A stretch of DNA of 36,029 nucleotides. Origin: an uncultured Bacteroidales bacterium. Its GTDB lineage: Bacteria > Bacteroidota > Bacteroidia > Bacteroidales > P3. Shown here piece by piece: positions 7,821 through 16,262 of the stretch (the stretch's first letter is position 1; every line of letters starts with the position of its first letter). The position numbers and the translations under genes are program-made. A model generated the notes under the pieces. The model ran no database searches. It had not been told where the DNA came from and saw only the letters and a program-made list of their open reading frames with translations. The DNA lies in contig CAMVMF010000034.1 of NCBI GenBank assembly GCA_947168515.1, positions 1 to 36,029 of the forward strand. Direction: 5' to 3'.

Positions 7821-9002
7821 ATGAAACGCAAACTAAATATTCTGGCCGGAGATAAGGCATTGTGGGTGATATTCATCTTGATGAGTATCATCTCTTTGGT
7901 GGCGGTGTACAGCACTATAGGCTATAGTGCTATCACCGAGTTTCATACTACGCCCAGAACTATGTTTGTCAAACATTTGGGGGTGGTAGTTCTCGGTTTT
8001 GTCCTTATCATTGGCCTTTCTCGTGTCAATTACCGCTATTTCTCCAAGATGTCGCTCTTCGGCTATATAATCTCTTTGATATTGGTGATAGTGGTGGCGA
8101 TAATGCAGACTCGATGGATTCGGATTCCGGGTGTACCCTCTTTTCAGCCGTCCGAATTCGCCAAGATGGTGCTGATGATTTTCCTGGCCCGCAATATAGC
8201 CATCAATCGCGATAAATTAGATGAGAGCAGTACTTTCTGGATTCTCCTGGGCACGATAGTTCTGGTGTGTGCTTTTGTCGTAGGTGAGAACCTTTCTACG
8301 GCTTTGCTTATATTTTTGGCAGGCTATATTCTGCTTTTCTTCGGAGGGGTAAACCGCAGAATGTGGTGGCGAGGGTTTGCTGCATTTGCTATTTTGGGCT
8401 TAGTTGCCTTTGTTGTCATCTACTTTTTTGGCGACAAGATGGATCTCTTTCGTTCCTCGACTTGGGGTCATAGACTGCAGGCTTGGCTGCATCCCAATCC
8501 CAATGAACTGAATCAAGAAAACATGGCGCGTATGGCTGTGGCCAGAGGTGGGTTCACTGGCAACGGTATTGGTACCACGATACACGGCCGTTTGATGACC
8601 CAGGCACATAACGACTTTATCTACGCCATCATTATTGAGGAAGTGGGAATGCTAGGTGCCATTGTCATCTTTCTGCTGTACGCCCTATTCTATTTCCGCT
8701 GTATCCGCATTGCCAATGCTTGCAAGGGTCTTTTCGGCAGCCTCAGTGTCGCTGGTATAGGTACCGTGATCTTTTTGCAGGCGTTTATCAACATGGCAGT
8801 TGCCGTGGGTGTGCTTCCCGTCACAGGCCAGACACTTCCCTTTATTAGCTATGGCGGTTCGTCCTATGTCTTTTTGGCCATGGGAGTGGCTGTCATACAG
8901 TCCGTTGCTATAGACAATAAAAAACAGCGTCTTGCGGCTCAGCCACAGCCAAGCCAAATGGATGCTCCTGCCGAAGAGGCTTCGGTGCCTACAAATAAAT
9001 AA
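7821..9002 (+). CDS. ftsW: FtsW, septal SEDS glycosyltransferase
   Basis: This is the SEDS-family polymerase that builds septal glycan strands from lipid II, working with FtsI. The 393-residue protein has about ten membrane segments. Family landmarks are 'RIPGVPSFQPSEFAKMVLM' (about residues 98-116), 'HNDFIYAIIIEEVGMLGA' in the large periplasmic loop, and 'LPVTGQTLPFISYGGSS' near the C-terminus. A short Gln/Pro-rich cytoplasmic tail follows. It begins 8 bases after the murD remnant. RodA is the paralogue, but the dcw location makes FtsW the better call. Confidence 0.95.
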   Translation: MKRKLNILAGDKALWVIFILMSIISLVAVYSTIGYSAITEFHTTPRTMFVKHLGVVVLGFVLIIGLSRVNYRYFSKMSLFGYIISLILVIVVAIMQTRWIRIPGVPSFQPSEFAKMVLMIFLARNIAINRDKLDESSTFWILLGTIVLVCAFVVGENLSTALLIFLAGYILLFFGGVNRRMWWRGFAAFAILGLVAFVVIYFFGDKMDLFRSSTWGHRLQAWLHPNPNELNQENMARMAVARGGFTGNGIGTTIHGRLMTQAHNDFIYAIIIEEVGMLGAIVIFLLYALFYFRCIRIANACKGLFGSLSVAGIGTVIFLQAFINMAVAVGVLPVTGQTLPFISYGGSSYVFLAMGVAVIQSVAIDNKKQRLAAQPQPSQMDAPAEEASVPTNK

Positions 9003-9080
9003 TTAATTCACGAATCTTGAGTGACGGTTTCATCTCAATATTCAATCATTCTTAAAGTTTAGAAATCAAAAATAAAAGAT

Positions 9081-10196
9081 ATGAAAGTTATCATCAGTGG
9101 TGGAGGCAGCGGAGGCCATATTTTCCCTGCCATAGCAATAGCCAACGCGATAAAGGCTCGTCATGCCGATGCCCAGATACTTTTTGTGGGCGCTGATGGA
9201 CGCATGGAGATGGAAAAGGTTCCTGCGGCAGGATATGAAATCAAGGGCCTGCCTATTGCTGGCCTCCAACGCCAGCTGACGGTCCGTAATATCATCAAGA
9301 ATCTTCAGTTGCCTTTCAAAGTCCTCCGCAGCCGTTGCAAGGTACGCAGAATCATCCGCGACTTCAATCCTGACATTGTAGTAGGTGTCGGCGGTTTTGC
9401 CAGCGAACCAACCCTCAAGGTGGCCTCTAGCATGGGGTATATCACCTTATTGCAGGAACAAAACTCTTACGCCGGACTCACCAACAAGACTCTTGCCAAG
9501 TCGGCAGCGGCCATCTGTGTGGCATACGATGGCATGGAGCGCTTCTTCCCTAAGGAGAAAATAGTATATACGGGCAATCCGGTACGTGCAGACATAGAAC
9601 AGATGAACTTTAGCCGCGAGGAAGGTTGTGCCCATTTCGCCATCAGGGTCGATGAACCTGTGATGCTTTCGGTGGGTGGTAGCCTCGGTGCCAGAAGTAT
9701 CAACCAGATGATTCTTAAGAATCTTCATCTTTTCAAAGACAATGGCGTACAGCTTATTTGGCAAACGGGTAAATGGATGTATAAGGAGGCCGTTCAGGCC
9801 GTAGAGGAGGCTGGTATGGGGCAGTGGGTTAAAGTTCACCAGTTCATTAGTCGTATGGACATGGCTTATGCTGCTGCTGATGTGGTTATTTCACGTGCCG
9901 GTGCCATTGCCATTTCTGAGTTGTGTTTGGTGGGCAAGCCTATCGTTTTGATACCCTCTCCCAATGTGGCAGAGGATCACCAGACCAAGAATGCCATGGC
10001 TTTGGTGAGCAAAGGGGCGGCTTTGATGGTGCGAGATGCCGAATGCGCTACAAAAGGTATCCCCCAGGCCATGGAGCTGCTGAAGGACAAGACACGAGCT
10101 GAGCAGATGAGCCAAAACCTCCGTTCCATGGCTTCACCTCATGCGGCTGATAAGATAGTGGACCAAATCGATAAGCTGCTGAATTTGAAATGTTGA
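9081..10196 (+). CDS. murG: MurG, lipid II synthase (GlcNAc transferase)
   Basis: MurG adds GlcNAc from UDP-GlcNAc to lipid I at the inner membrane surface. The 371-residue GT28 protein opens with the glycine-rich 'ISGGGSGGHIFPAIAIA' (about residues 4-20). It has 'VGVGGFASEPTLKVA' and the donor-site region 'ISRAGAIAISELCLVGKPIVLIPSPN', followed by 'AEDHQTKNA'. The length is normal. It starts 78 bases after ftsW and is followed by a 189-base gap with two hairpins before murC. Confidence 0.96.
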   Translation: MKVIISGGGSGGHIFPAIAIANAIKARHADAQILFVGADGRMEMEKVPAAGYEIKGLPIAGLQRQLTVRNIIKNLQLPFKVLRSRCKVRRIIRDFNPDIVVGVGGFASEPTLKVASSMGYITLLQEQNSYAGLTNKTLAKSAAAICVAYDGMERFFPKEKIVYTGNPVRADIEQMNFSREEGCAHFAIRVDEPVMLSVGGSLGARSINQMILKNLHLFKDNGVQLIWQTGKWMYKEAVQAVEEAGMGQWVKVHQFISRMDMAYAAADVVISRAGAIAISELCLVGKPIVLIPSPNVAEDHQTKNAMALVSKGAALMVRDAECATKGIPQAMELLKDKTRAEQMSQNLRSMASPHAADKIVDQIDKLLNLKC

Positions 10197-10208
10197 ACGT
10201 TGCAAAAG

Positions 10209-10254
10209 CCAGACCAAGAAAGCAGGGTAGTCCAACCTCCTGCTCCTAGTCTGG
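10209..10254 (+). other. Nested hairpin 1 in murG-murC gap
   Basis: The outer stem CCAGAC (10209-10214) pairs with GTCTGG (10249-10254). The inner stem AGCAGG (10221-10226) pairs with CCTGCT (10239-10244) around a 12-base loop. It begins 13 bases after the murG stop. No T run follows, so it is not a simple intrinsic terminator. Confidence 0.6.
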
Positions 10255-10280
10255 ACCAGGCCATGTTCGGTGGCAGTGAG

Positions 10281-10334
10281 ATGATGTGAGTTGCGCAATA
10301 GCCAGTTGGAACCCAACTACCGACAACTCATCAT
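10281..10334 (+). other. Nested hairpin 2 in murG-murC gap
   Basis: ATGATG (10281-10286) pairs with CATCAT (10329-10334), and after a 2-base bulge AGTTG (10289-10293) pairs with CAACT (10324-10328). An inner stem AGTTGG (10304-10309) pairs with CCAACT (10313-10318) around the loop AAC. The structure ends about 50 bases before the murC start, and the sequence after it is A-rich. It could be an RNA element or a processing site within the dcw transcript. Confidence 0.6.
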
Positions 10335-10385
10335 TCGAAAGCCATAAAAATGAAATCTTAGTGATTTAGAATTAAAAAGAAAATT

Positions 10386-11783
10386 ATGAATTATTATTTC
10401 CTCGGTATAGGAGGCATCGGCATGAGTGCTTTGGCGCGTTTCTTCCATCAGCGCGGCGACACCGTCAGCGGTTACGACCGCACGGCATCCCCTCTTACGC
10501 ACCAATTGGAGCAGGAAGGCATAGCAATTCATTATGACGACGACCCGGCTCAAATACCCGATGCCATCGACCTGGTGGTCTACACTCCTGCCGTGCCTAG
10601 AGAAACGGCCGAGTTTCAATATCTTCTTCAGAAAGGTGTCCCTATGGAGAAACGCTCTCAGGTCTTGGGCGAAATCACTCGTGGCAAGAAGTGTGTTGCC
10701 GTGGCTGGCACGCACGGCAAGACGTCAACCTCCAGCATGATTGCCCATATTCTCAGCCATACCAAACTAGGGTGTAGTGCCTTTTTGGGTGGTATCGCAA
10801 AGAACTTCGACTCCAATATTGTAGTTGACAGCCAGAGCGAATATGTTGTGGTTGAGGCTGACGAGTATGACCGTTCGTTTTTGCAGCTGCATCCTTTTTG
10901 TTCGGTGATAACTGCTACAGACCCTGATCATCTGGATATCTATGGAACTCACGAAAATATGTTGGAGGCATTCCGCCAGTTTGCCTCGCAGACCGAGCCT
11001 GGCGGTATGCTGATTCTCAAAGAGGGCATCTCGATGTGTGAGGAGCATGAACACCACCATCATGAAGGCCATGACCACCATGAGATGCATCTCGACAATG
11101 TCGAGGCTTCCATCCGTTCCTATACTGCACGAGGAATAGATGCCGACTACTACTCACAGAATGTAAGAAACTATAATGGCAATATATACTTTGATTTGCG
11201 AACACCCAAAGGAGTGATATATGACCTTGAGCTGCCCAACACTGCCCTTTACTCAGTGGAGAATGCCGTGGCAGCGGCAGCAGCGGTGCTGGGTTTGGGT
11301 GTGAGCGACCAAGAGTTGCGTGAAGGGTTGAGGACATATCTGGGGGTGCGTCGTCGTTTCGATTATCGTATCAAGACCAAGAACTTGGTGATGATAGACG
11401 ACTATGCCCATCATCCACAAGAGATAGCCGCTTGCTTGGAGAGCGTGCGCTATCTTTATCCGGGTAAGCGCCTTGTGGTTGTCTTCCAACCTCATCTCTA
11501 TTCGCGCACTCGCGATTTTGCTGATGAATTTGCCAAGGTGCTTTCTACTGTTGACGAGCTAATCATGATGCCTATCTATCCGGCTCGCGAGCAGCGCATT
11601 CCGGGCGTCTCTTCCAGCATGGTCCTGCATAAGGTAAAAGGGCTCTCCAAGTACCTTTGCTCAGCCGACCAGGTGCTGGAGTTGGTGCCAGTACTTTTCC
11701 CAGACGTGGTGCTGACTATGGGCGCCGGCGACATCGATAGGCTTGTTCCCCGACTGGAGGAGGCGTTGAAAGGAATGAGTTAA
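10386..11783 (+). CDS. murC: MurC, UDP-MurNAc:L-alanine ligase, with His-rich insert
   Basis: MurC joins L-Ala to UDP-MurNAc with ATP. The 465-residue protein has all three Mur domains: 'FLGIGGIGMSALARF' at the N-terminus, P-loop 'AGTHGKTSTSSM' (about residues 107-118), 'EADEYDRSFLQLHP' with 'TATDPDHLDIYG', and 'DDYAHHPQEI' opening the C-terminal domain. Between 'PGGMLILKEGISMC' and 'SIRSYTARGID' there is an unusual stretch of about 20 residues (219-238) with nine histidines and many glutamates, which could bind metal. The rest of the enzyme looks normal, so activity is likely kept. It lies after the two-hairpin gap and 56 bases before ftsQ. Confidence 0.96.
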   Translation: MNYYFLGIGGIGMSALARFFHQRGDTVSGYDRTASPLTHQLEQEGIAIHYDDDPAQIPDAIDLVVYTPAVPRETAEFQYLLQKGVPMEKRSQVLGEITRGKKCVAVAGTHGKTSTSSMIAHILSHTKLGCSAFLGGIAKNFDSNIVVDSQSEYVVVEADEYDRSFLQLHPFCSVITATDPDHLDIYGTHENMLEAFRQFASQTEPGGMLILKEGISMCEEHEHHHHEGHDHHEMHLDNVEASIRSYTARGIDADYYSQNVRNYNGNIYFDLRTPKGVIYDLELPNTALYSVENAVAAAAAVLGLGVSDQELREGLRTYLGVRRRFDYRIKTKNLVMIDDYAHHPQEIAACLESVRYLYPGKRLVVVFQPHLYSRTRDFADEFAKVLSTVDELIMMPIYPAREQRIPGVSSSMVLHKVKGLSKYLCSADQVLELVPVLFPDVVLTMGAGDIDRLVPRLEEALKGMS

Positions 11784-11839
11784 TGTGCTAATCTTATCTA
11801 CCAATTAACAAATTTGCACATTCCGAAAAAAGTGAATAT

Positions 11840-12577
11840 ATGAAAAAGAAAACCAAGATAATCTCCATTGTCCTCGTCGTCTTGCTGGTAGTGCTGGTCT
11901 TGCTGGCCAATATCTGGCGTAGGCAGTCGCAGGTGCGGGACGTGCGTGTGGATATAGATTATTGCGGAGCAGATACTTTGGTGACAGGCCTGGAGGTTTC
12001 GGAACTGGTGAAAAAAGAGTTGCCAACCCTCACCTCCATGATGCTTCGCGATGTCGACCTCAAAGCCGTGGAAAAGGCTGCCGCTAAGTCGCCTTTTCTG
12101 TTGAGTTGTGAGGCGGGGACTTCCATTAGTGGTTCTGTGGTGGTGTTCGCTGTTCAGCGTCGCCCCATAGTGCGTGTATGTGCCAAGGGACATGAGTATT
12201 ATCTTGACGACAAAGGCTATCGTGTCCCTGTCAGCCTGTCGGGTTCGTGCGACGTCATAGTTGCCAGTGGCATTATTCCCGACAAAGGTAAGGGACTGAA
12301 GGACGTGTGGCTTTTGGCCAGCTTTTTTGACAGTCATCCCGATGTGGCACCCCTCTTCGACCAAATCTATCGTGACGCTTCTGGCGATCTTTTCGTCACG
12401 CCCAAGCTCGGCAATCATGTGGTGCAGGTGGGTTCGGTAGATGAGTTGGAGGAGAAGTTCGACAACTTGATGGCATTTTATACCCGGGGTCTGCCCCAGG
12501 CGGGTTGGGAGACATATAAGCAGGTCAGCGTCAAGTATCATGGCCAAGTGGTTTGTACAAAAAGAAATAATAACTAA
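11840..12577 (+). CDS. ftsQ: FtsQ/DivIB-type division protein
   Basis: This 245-residue bitopic protein has a short Lys-rich cytoplasmic start (MKKKTK), one membrane segment at about residues 7-25 and a periplasmic part that fits a POTRA plus beta domain. 'RRPIVRVCAKGHEYYLDDKG' (about residues 106-125) matches the conserved 'RxPxxRv...G..yYlD..G' core of the FtsQ family. FtsQ forms a complex with FtsL and FtsB at the septum. Its place between murC and ftsA supports the call. It ends 12 bases before ftsA. Confidence 0.9.
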   Translation: MKKKTKIISIVLVVLLVVLVLLANIWRRQSQVRDVRVDIDYCGADTLVTGLEVSELVKKELPTLTSMMLRDVDLKAVEKAAAKSPFLLSCEAGTSISGSVVVFAVQRRPIVRVCAKGHEYYLDDKGYRVPVSLSGSCDVIVASGIIPDKGKGLKDVWLLASFFDSHPDVAPLFDQIYRDASGDLFVTPKLGNHVVQVGSVDELEEKFDNLMAFYTRGLPQAGWETYKQVSVKYHGQVVCTKRNNN

Positions 12578-12589
12578 ACACAATACATC

Positions 12590-13987
12590 ATGAATAAGTA
12601 CATTGTAGGACTAGACATCGGAACAACAAAAATTGCTTGTTTCATAGGCGAACGTTCCCAAAATGATAAGATCCGCATTCTTGGTTTCGGCAAAACCGAG
12701 TCTGTGGGCGTAGAACGTGGCGTGGTGCGCAATATCCGCGACACTTCCGACTCAATCCGTCGCGCTGTTTCCGAGGCTTCGGAAATGGCTGGATATGATG
12801 TCACCGAGGTGTATGTAGGCATTGCAGGCCAGCATATCAAAAGCCGTACCAATACGGGTAGTATTATGATTCCTGCCGATCATCGTCAGATTGAAAAATC
12901 TGATGTTGAACAGCTGATTGAGGACCAGTATCGTGTGATGCTGGAACCTGGCGAGGAAATCATCCACGTCTTCCCCCAAAGTTTTACTGTTGATAACGAC
13001 AAGCTAGAAACGGAAATCAATCCTGTGGGTGTGGCAGGTAAATGTTTGATGGCCAATTTCCATATTGTTACTGGTAATGCGGCAAATGTGCGCAATATTC
13101 GCGATGCTGTTGAGGAAGCTGGACTTAAAATCAAAGGTGTCGTTCTCGAGCCCATAGCCTCGGCCTATGCCGTGCTCGACGACCGCGACAAGAATGCTGG
13201 TGTGGCCTTGGTAGACATCGGAGGTGGTACAACCGACATCGCTATTTTCCAAGATGGTATTATCCGCCACACGTCGGTCCTTCCTTTGGCCGGCAACGTC
13301 ATCACCAACGACATCCGCGAGAGTTGCAAAATCTTGAAACATCAGGCCGAAAGTCTCAAAACCAAGTTCGGCTCATGTGTGCCCAATCTGGTCAATCAGG
13401 ACGACATCATTGCCATCCCCGGCATCCGCAATCAGCCGCCACGTGAAATTAGCGTGAAGACCCTTGCCGGCATCATCAAAGCCCGTATGCAACTCATCCT
13501 TGAGCAGGTACAGTATGAGATTCAGCTTTCGGGTTACGAGCGTCAGTTGATAGCTGGCGTAGTGCTTACGGGTGGCGGTGCCCGCCTAAAAAATATCAAA
13601 GAGTTTGCAGAGGTGACTATTGGCATCGACTCCCGCATCGGCACCCCTGACGAGCATCTCGACCAGCAGGGCAGTATCACTTTCGAGGACCTCGCCCATC
13701 CTATGTATGCCACAGGTATTGGTTTGGTCATTTTCGGCCTCTTGGAGTCGGAAAAACAGCAGCAAGATGCCCTGGAGGAAGAAAAAGCCAGCGCACAGGC
13801 AGCAGCCCCCAAGGACGCTGACAAGGCTCCCGAGGTAGAGGAAGAAGATGTGGACATGGAAGATAAACCCAAATCCAAGAAGAAGAAAGAAAAGAAGTTA
13901 GATAAGGGAACGGCCGGAAAGAATTTTGCCGATTCCATCAAGAATTGGCTCACCGATAAGTTCACCGAACCCGACCTTGGCGAGTAG
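12590..13987 (+). CDS. ftsA: FtsA, actin-like FtsZ membrane anchor
   Basis: FtsA is an actin-fold ATPase that tethers FtsZ to the membrane and signals to the septal synthase. The 465-residue protein shows phosphate-1 'GLDIGTTKIACFIGE' (residues 7-21), phosphate-2 'DIGGGTTDIAIF' (about 209-220) and 'VLTGGGARL' (about 325-333). The C-terminus has an acidic/Ala then Lys-rich linker (about 385-443). It ends in a likely amphipathic membrane-targeting helix 'FADSIKNWLTDKF' (about 446-458), as expected. It lies 12 bases after ftsQ and 137 bases before ftsZ. Confidence 0.96.
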   Translation: MNKYIVGLDIGTTKIACFIGERSQNDKIRILGFGKTESVGVERGVVRNIRDTSDSIRRAVSEASEMAGYDVTEVYVGIAGQHIKSRTNTGSIMIPADHRQIEKSDVEQLIEDQYRVMLEPGEEIIHVFPQSFTVDNDKLETEINPVGVAGKCLMANFHIVTGNAANVRNIRDAVEEAGLKIKGVVLEPIASAYAVLDDRDKNAGVALVDIGGGTTDIAIFQDGIIRHTSVLPLAGNVITNDIRESCKILKHQAESLKTKFGSCVPNLVNQDDIIAIPGIRNQPPREISVKTLAGIIKARMQLILEQVQYEIQLSGYERQLIAGVVLTGGGARLKNIKEFAEVTIGIDSRIGTPDEHLDQQGSITFEDLAHPMYATGIGLVIFGLLESEKQQQDALEEEKASAQAAAPKDADKAPEVEEEDVDMEDKPKSKKKKEKKLDKGTAGKNFADSIKNWLTDKFTEPDLGE

Positions 13988-14062
13988 CTGTTTATAACTT
14001 GTTTATAAACAATTGCCGTATTTCCACAAGGTTTGCGAATAAAATAGTAATTTTACAAATTC

Positions 14063-14083
14063 AAAATATCCTATTGATATTTT
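14063..14083. promoter_or_regulatory. Perfect inverted repeat upstream of ftsZ
   Basis: AAAATATC (14063-14070) is the exact reverse complement of GATATTTT (14076-14083) around the 5-base spacer CTATT. It lies about 40 bases before the ftsZ ATG, in an AT-rich gap of 137 bases that may hold an ftsZ-specific promoter. A second repeat, GTTTATA (13990-13996) with TATAAAC (14004-14010), sits just after the ftsA stop. An operator or a leader hairpin are both possible. Confidence 0.45.
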
Positions 14084-14124
14084 ATAAATATATAGATATT
14101 AATAATTTAACAAGTTAAGCACCT

Positions 14125-15849
14125 ATGGACGACACTCAACTTTTTGATTTTGATTCCCCTTTGAATCAGTCATCATACATCAAGGTCATTGGTGTTGGCG
14201 GTGGCGGAAACAATGCCGTGAACCACATGTTCCGCAAAGGTATTACCGGCGTCGACTTTATTGTTACCAACACCGACATGAAGGCTCTTAGCGGCAGTCC
14301 CGTACCCAACAAATTAGTTTTGGGCCACGAAGGTTTGGGGGTGGGCGGTCGTCCCTCTCGCGCTCGCAAGGCTGCCGAAGAGAAAGAGAAAGAAATTAAG
14401 GAACTCTTCGAGCATAACACGAAGATGATTTTTATCACAGCCGGCATGGGCGGTGGCACTGGCACTGGTGCTGCCCCCGTGATTGCCAGGATTGCCAAAG
14501 ATATTAAGCTGGAGATCGAGGAAGAGGACGACCCTGGCCAAATCTTGGTTGTGGCTGTTGTTACCACTCCATTCCTTTTCGAGGGCAACCATCGCATCCG
14601 TCAGGCCTACGAGGGTGTGGAGGAACTGCGCAAATATGTCGACTCTATCTTGGTCATCAACAATGAGAAATTGCGCACCTATGGCAACTTGGTCATGTCC
14701 GATGCTTTCTCTATGGCCAACGATGTCCTGCTTACCGCAGTAAAAGGCATTGCCGAACTCATTACACTCAACGCTTATGTAAATCTCGATTTCCGCGATG
14801 TGAATACTGTTATGGAGCACAGCGGTACCGCTCTAATGGGTATCGGTGAGGGTGAAGGCGAGAACCGTGCATTGCAAGCTGTTGAACAGGCCACCACCTC
14901 GGTGCTCCTGAACGACAACGATATTGCTGGTGCTAAGCACGTTTTGCTCTATTTCTCCTATGGAACTGAGAATGAGATTACCATGGATGAAATGGGTGTG
15001 GTGACCGACTACATCACACAAAAGACTGGCAGCCAAGAAACCAATGTCATTTGGGGTACGGGCTTTGACGATACCCTAGGCACCAAGGTCAAAATCACCC
15101 TTATCGCCACAGGCTTCGAGTCCAAAGCGCAGGAAGACCCTAAAGTAATCACGCTCTCCCCGGAAAAACCTGCCACTCCTACACCCGTAGTTCCTAACGA
15201 TATCACCGAGCCCATATTGGTGCCCTCGTCGCCTAAGCAGGAAGAGGGTAAAACCAACATGGATTCTCGCTATGGCACATCTGCCCCTATCGTCAATAAT
15301 GAGCCGGTCACTGCCCCCACTCCTGTCCACGAACCTCTTCAGGGGGGTGGCGTTAACCCTTTCTCAAAGTTCGAAGGGAGAAACCAACCTGCCCCGGAGC
15401 CGACGCATAAGAATGTCATTCTGTTGGATGCTGATGAAGAGGTGTCCACCGCCAAGCGTCCCGACCCTCGTCCTTCGTTTGACGATGAGATCGTGCTGAA
15501 GACCCACGCCGAAGCACCGGCCACTGCTGCCATACCCCAGCCCGCCCAGCGCCCCACAGCGGCTCCTCAGGCTGTCCAAGCACCTGCCGTCAAGGAACGC
15601 CCTGCTGCTTCCAATAGTCCCCTCGACCGTGAGGCCATGAGCCGTGCCGAACGCATCAAGGTGATGCACGACCTGCTCCGTAACGATATCAACGGTCCTC
15701 AGATTATCGAGAATATGGACCCTACTGAAATTACTGGAGAAAAACTCTATCAGGCCTCCCATTCCAGCCATTCCGAAGTAAATCGTTCCGTTGTCAATCC
15801 TGATGGTTCTGTCACTGAGAATCATTCCTTATATGACCTTCCCGATTGA
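14125..15849 (+). CDS. ftsZ: FtsZ, tubulin-like division GTPase
   Basis: FtsZ polymerises at midcell to form the division ring. The 574-residue protein has the globular GTPase core at about residues 15-345, with 'GVGGGGNNAVNHM' and the tubulin signature 'GGGTGTGAAPVIA' (about 109-121). A long Pro/Ala/Glu-rich linker follows (about 350-505). The conserved tail begins at 'SRAERIKVMHDLLRN' and ends 'VNPDGSVTENHSLYDLPD', the style of Bacteroidales FtsZ tails. No canonical IPAYLRR-type peptide is visible. It is longer than the roughly 430-450 residues usual in the order because of the linker. It is the last gene of the cluster, and a strong hairpin follows. Confidence 0.97.
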   Translation: MDDTQLFDFDSPLNQSSYIKVIGVGGGGNNAVNHMFRKGITGVDFIVTNTDMKALSGSPVPNKLVLGHEGLGVGGRPSRARKAAEEKEKEIKELFEHNTKMIFITAGMGGGTGTGAAPVIARIAKDIKLEIEEEDDPGQILVVAVVTTPFLFEGNHRIRQAYEGVEELRKYVDSILVINNEKLRTYGNLVMSDAFSMANDVLLTAVKGIAELITLNAYVNLDFRDVNTVMEHSGTALMGIGEGEGENRALQAVEQATTSVLLNDNDIAGAKHVLLYFSYGTENEITMDEMGVVTDYITQKTGSQETNVIWGTGFDDTLGTKVKITLIATGFESKAQEDPKVITLSPEKPATPTPVVPNDITEPILVPSSPKQEEGKTNMDSRYGTSAPIVNNEPVTAPTPVHEPLQGGGVNPFSKFEGRNQPAPEPTHKNVILLDADEEVSTAKRPDPRPSFDDEIVLKTHAEAPATAAIPQPAQRPTAAPQAVQAPAVKERPAASNSPLDREAMSRAERIKVMHDLLRNDINGPQIIENMDPTEITGEKLYQASHSSHSEVNRSVVNPDGSVTENHSLYDLPD

Positions 15850-16262
15850 TAACAACAATTTTACTATAGATGTTTGGACGGCGGACTTCGAGTCCGCCGT
15901 TCGCCATATCTAATCGCTGGAGATTGCGCCGCAGATATTGTTACACCGAAAAGTTCGAAATCCTCATGCCCATAGATGTTTGCGTAAAGCCAACCTAGCT
16001 TGAGACTTGCCTCGCATGGGCTTCCGTCAGCTGCCACCAAGAGATCAAACGTACACTTTCGATAAAGCAATAGCGGAGAACTCATTCACAAAGGTTATCG
16101 CCATGCGCCGACAAGAAAACATCTGTTGCCAAACACAAACCAAGCACAGGTCACATACAACTACCATCCTTATAGAATACTTAGAAATATGCTCGTACAC
16201 TATTCACCACAGACCAGTCTATACCTCAATTCCATCAAGACCATCATGGGAGGTTGTATAAT
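15850..16262. other. Gap after ftsZ with a strong hairpin
   Basis: A perfect 10-base stem ACGGCGGACT (15878-15887) / AGTCCGCCGT (15891-15900) with a TCG loop lies 29 bases after the ftsZ stop. It has no T run, so it may be a mRNA 3' end structure rather than a classical intrinsic terminator. ATAGATGTTTG occurs twice (15866-15876 and 15972-15982). Short open frames on both strands here look random. GGGAGG at 16248-16253 is the RBS of the next gene. Confidence 0.6.

Noticed and set aside
15864..16085. 73-codon minus-strand frame in the gap after ftsZ
   Set aside because: It includes the strong hairpin, has no RBS and its translation shows no pattern of a real protein.
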